NCBI GenBank assembly: GCA_023402355.1
Contig: JAEXCG010000001.1
Coordinates: forward strand, 1-7,217
Reading direction: 5' to 3'
Length of the DNA stretch: 7,217 nt
From: Bacillota bacterium
GTDB taxonomy: Bacteria > Bacillota > Clostridia > Christensenellales > Aristaeellaceae
A model generated the notes under the pieces. The model saw nothing but the letters and a program-made list of their open reading frames with translations. It searched no databases and had not been told where the DNA came from. The position numbers and the translations under genes are program-made. The stretch's first letter is position 1. Every line of letters starts with the position of its first letter. Below are positions 6,054 to 7,217 of this stretch, one piece after another.

Positions 6054-7100
6054 ATGAACAAGCCCTGCGTGATGCTCACGCTATCCAGCAGGCAGTTCGC
6101 GCTTTCCATGCAGAAGGCGCTCGAGGGCACGGCGCGGGCGGTGCCCTGCTGCAGCGAGGAGGACGTCCTCTCGTTTTTGAAGGTGCAGCGTCCGGACGTC
6201 GTCATCGTGGACGCCCCGGGCGACGGCGGCGCGCTCTCGCAGATTCAGCGCCTGCGGGAAAAGACGGAGGGCGCGCCCCTGGTGCTTTTGAGCGACGGGA
6301 TCATGCCCAAGGCGGCGGACGCGGAATACCTGGAGGCGGACGACGTGCTCGAGCGCCCGTTCAGCGACTTCAGGCTGCGCACCTGCGTGGTGACGCAGAC
6401 GCGCCTGCACCGCAGCGAGGAGAACCTCGTCCGCGTGGCGCAGACGATGAGCGCGGAGGCGCTGGAAGCGCGCGACGCCTTCATCGGCATGTTCTGCTCG
6501 CTCATCGAGTACCGCAACCAGCCGCGCGGGCGGCACCTGGACCGCATCCAGGCGGCCACGCGGCTGCTGCTCACGGCCTTTCAAAGGCTCTACCCGGAGC
6601 GCGCGCCGCGCCGCGAGACGGCGGACGCGATCGTGCAGGCGAGCATCCTGCACGACATCGGCTCGGTGGGCGTGCCGGACGCGATCCTGCTCAAGCCCGG
6701 CCGGCTCACGCCCGAGGAGTACGACATCATGAAGAAGCACACGTCCGTGGGCGCGCGCAGCCTTTCGTGGCCGACGCTGCGCCCGGGCGATCCGCTGATC
6801 GACGCGGCGCGGGACATCACCGCCTCGCACCACGAGCGCTGGGACGGCACGGGCTACCCCGATGGCCTGCGCGGCGAGCAGATTCCCTTCGCGGCGCGCG
6901 TGGTGGCGGTCTGCGACGTGCTGGACGCGCTGCTGGGCCCGCGCGTCTATCGCCGGGAGATGACGCTTGACGAGGCGCTGGGCGCGATCGTGGACGGGCG
7001 CGGCACGAGCTTCGACCCCGACCTGGTGGACGCGCTGCTCTCGTGCCGCGAGGATTTTGAGCTGCTCTACAAGGCCATGCCGCCCAGCATCGAGCGCTGA
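6054..7100 (+). CDS. Response-regulator-like HD-GYP protein with degenerate receiver
   Basis: The 348-residue protein has an N-terminal receiver-like domain (about 3-108), a helical linker (about 110-145) and an HD-GYP domain (about 146-340). HD-GYP domains usually degrade cyclic di-GMP in the cytoplasm. Ligand residues visible are His161, His200-Asp201, His229, His259-His260 and Asp288, with the signature HHERWDGTGYPDG at 259-271. Departures matter: HDIGS replaces the usual HDIGK (Ser204), and Pro157 stands four residues before His161 where many relatives have Glu. In the receiver Asp53 is kept, but the acidic pair is replaced by Leu10/Ser11 and the switch lysine by Arg101. Activity therefore cannot be assumed; it may be a weak phosphodiesterase, a cyclic-di-GMP-binding protein or a different phosphohydrolase. 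An ATG at 6048 would add two residues, but the ribosome site favours 6054. It is the last gene of the kinase operon and its likely partner is that kinase. No T-rich terminator follows in the window. Confidence 0.9.
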   Translation: MNKPCVMLTLSSRQFALSMQKALEGTARAVPCCSEEDVLSFLKVQRPDVVIVDAPGDGGALSQIQRLREKTEGAPLVLLSDGIMPKAADAEYLEADDVLERPFSDFRLRTCVVTQTRLHRSEENLVRVAQTMSAEALEARDAFIGMFCSLIEYRNQPRGRHLDRIQAATRLLLTAFQRLYPERAPRRETADAIVQASILHDIGSVGVPDAILLKPGRLTPEEYDIMKKHTSVGARSLSWPTLRPGDPLIDAARDITASHHERWDGTGYPDGLRGEQIPFAARVVAVCDVLDALLGPRVYRREMTLDEALGAIVDGRGTSFDPDLVDALLSCREDFELLYKAMPPSIER

Positions 7101-7105
7101 GAAGA

Positions 7106-7192
7106 GCGACGGGAAGCGGGCGACGCGGGGCGGGCGACGGGAAGCGGGCGACGCGGGGCGGGCGACGGGAAGCGGGCGACGCGGGGCGGGCG
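7106..7192. repeat. 28-bp G-rich tandem repeat, about three copies
   Basis: Copies start at 7111, 7139 and 7167. The first two are identical over 28 bp, and the third matches for 26 bp before diverging; a 5-nt partial match (GCGAC) precedes the array. On the plus strand each copy carries G-runs of 3, 3, 4 and 3 with loops AAGC, CGACGC and C, which fits a canonical G-quadruplex motif. The array begins 10 nt after the stop codon of the HD-GYP gene. Confidence 0.9.
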
Positions 7193-7206
7193 GGGAAACC
7201 CCGCCC
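7188..7206. other. Perfect 8-bp GC hairpin at the end of the repeat array
   Basis: GGGCGGGG (7188-7195) pairs with CCCCGCCC (7199-7206) around an AAA loop. The following sequence, CTACACGTATA, has no T-run, so it is not a classic intrinsic terminator, although it could slow polymerase or protect an mRNA end. It may instead be the border of a dispersed repeat that continues past the window. Confidence 0.6.
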
Positions 7207-7217
7207 CTACACGTATA

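Noticed and set aside
7106..7192. CRISPR array
   Set aside because: The 28-bp units are directly adjacent with no unique spacers, so this is a simple tandem repeat.
7188..7206. Intrinsic terminator for the kinase/HD-GYP operon
   Set aside because: The hairpin is strong but no T-run follows, so it was listed only as a hairpin.

Overview
The window is a compact, high-GC bacterial signalling locus. It holds three protein-coding genes: two large hybrid sensor histidine kinases transcribed divergently from a shared intergenic region of about 210 bp, and a response-regulator-like HD-GYP protein that follows the second kinase in the same operon. The strong GGAGG-type ribosome sites, near-consensus sigma-70/sigma-A promoters and the periplasmic-binding-protein hybrid-kinase and HD-GYP styles are familiar from high-GC Clostridia of gut communities. 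That taxonomic guess is inference; no rRNA or marker gene is present.

Layout. Positions 1-23 are a run of 10 G followed by 13 C, and 24-165 hold nothing I can support. Positions 168-211 form a strong hairpin that terminates the minus-strand gene and could also work in the other direction. Positions 247-3066 (minus) encode a 939-residue kinase: signal peptide with a possible lipobox, two tandem SBP_bac_3-type ligand-binding domains, one membrane segment, HisKA, HATPase and one receiver. Positions 3067-3279 are the divergent control region, with one convincing promoter for each side and a 12-bp GC-rich direct repeat spaced by 42 bp. Positions 3280-6051 (plus) encode a 923-residue kinase: about six membrane helices, coiled coil, HisKA, HATPase, a shortened degenerate receiver, an intact receiver, and a C-terminal helical region that resembles Hpt but has no histidine. 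Positions 6054-7100 (plus) encode a 348-residue protein with a degenerate receiver and an HD-GYP domain, whose ribosome site lies inside the end of the kinase gene. Positions 7101-7217 hold a 28-bp G-rich tandem repeat with G-quadruplex potential and a GC hairpin that runs towards the window end.

How the genes may work together. The minus-strand kinase looks like a sensor of small extracellular solutes. The plus-strand kinase looks like a membrane or intracellular sensor, and its operon partner belongs to the cyclic-di-GMP phosphodiesterase superfamily. The oddity is that the chain of phosphotransfer modules appears broken in several places: neither kinase has a recognisable functional Hpt histidine, the HD-GYP protein's receiver lacks the acidic pair and the switch lysine, and its HD-GYP domain lacks the usual lysine of the HDxGK motif and one acidic ligand position. 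The operon may therefore signal partly through protein contact, or depend on phosphotransfer proteins encoded elsewhere. That is a hypothesis from motif inspection only.
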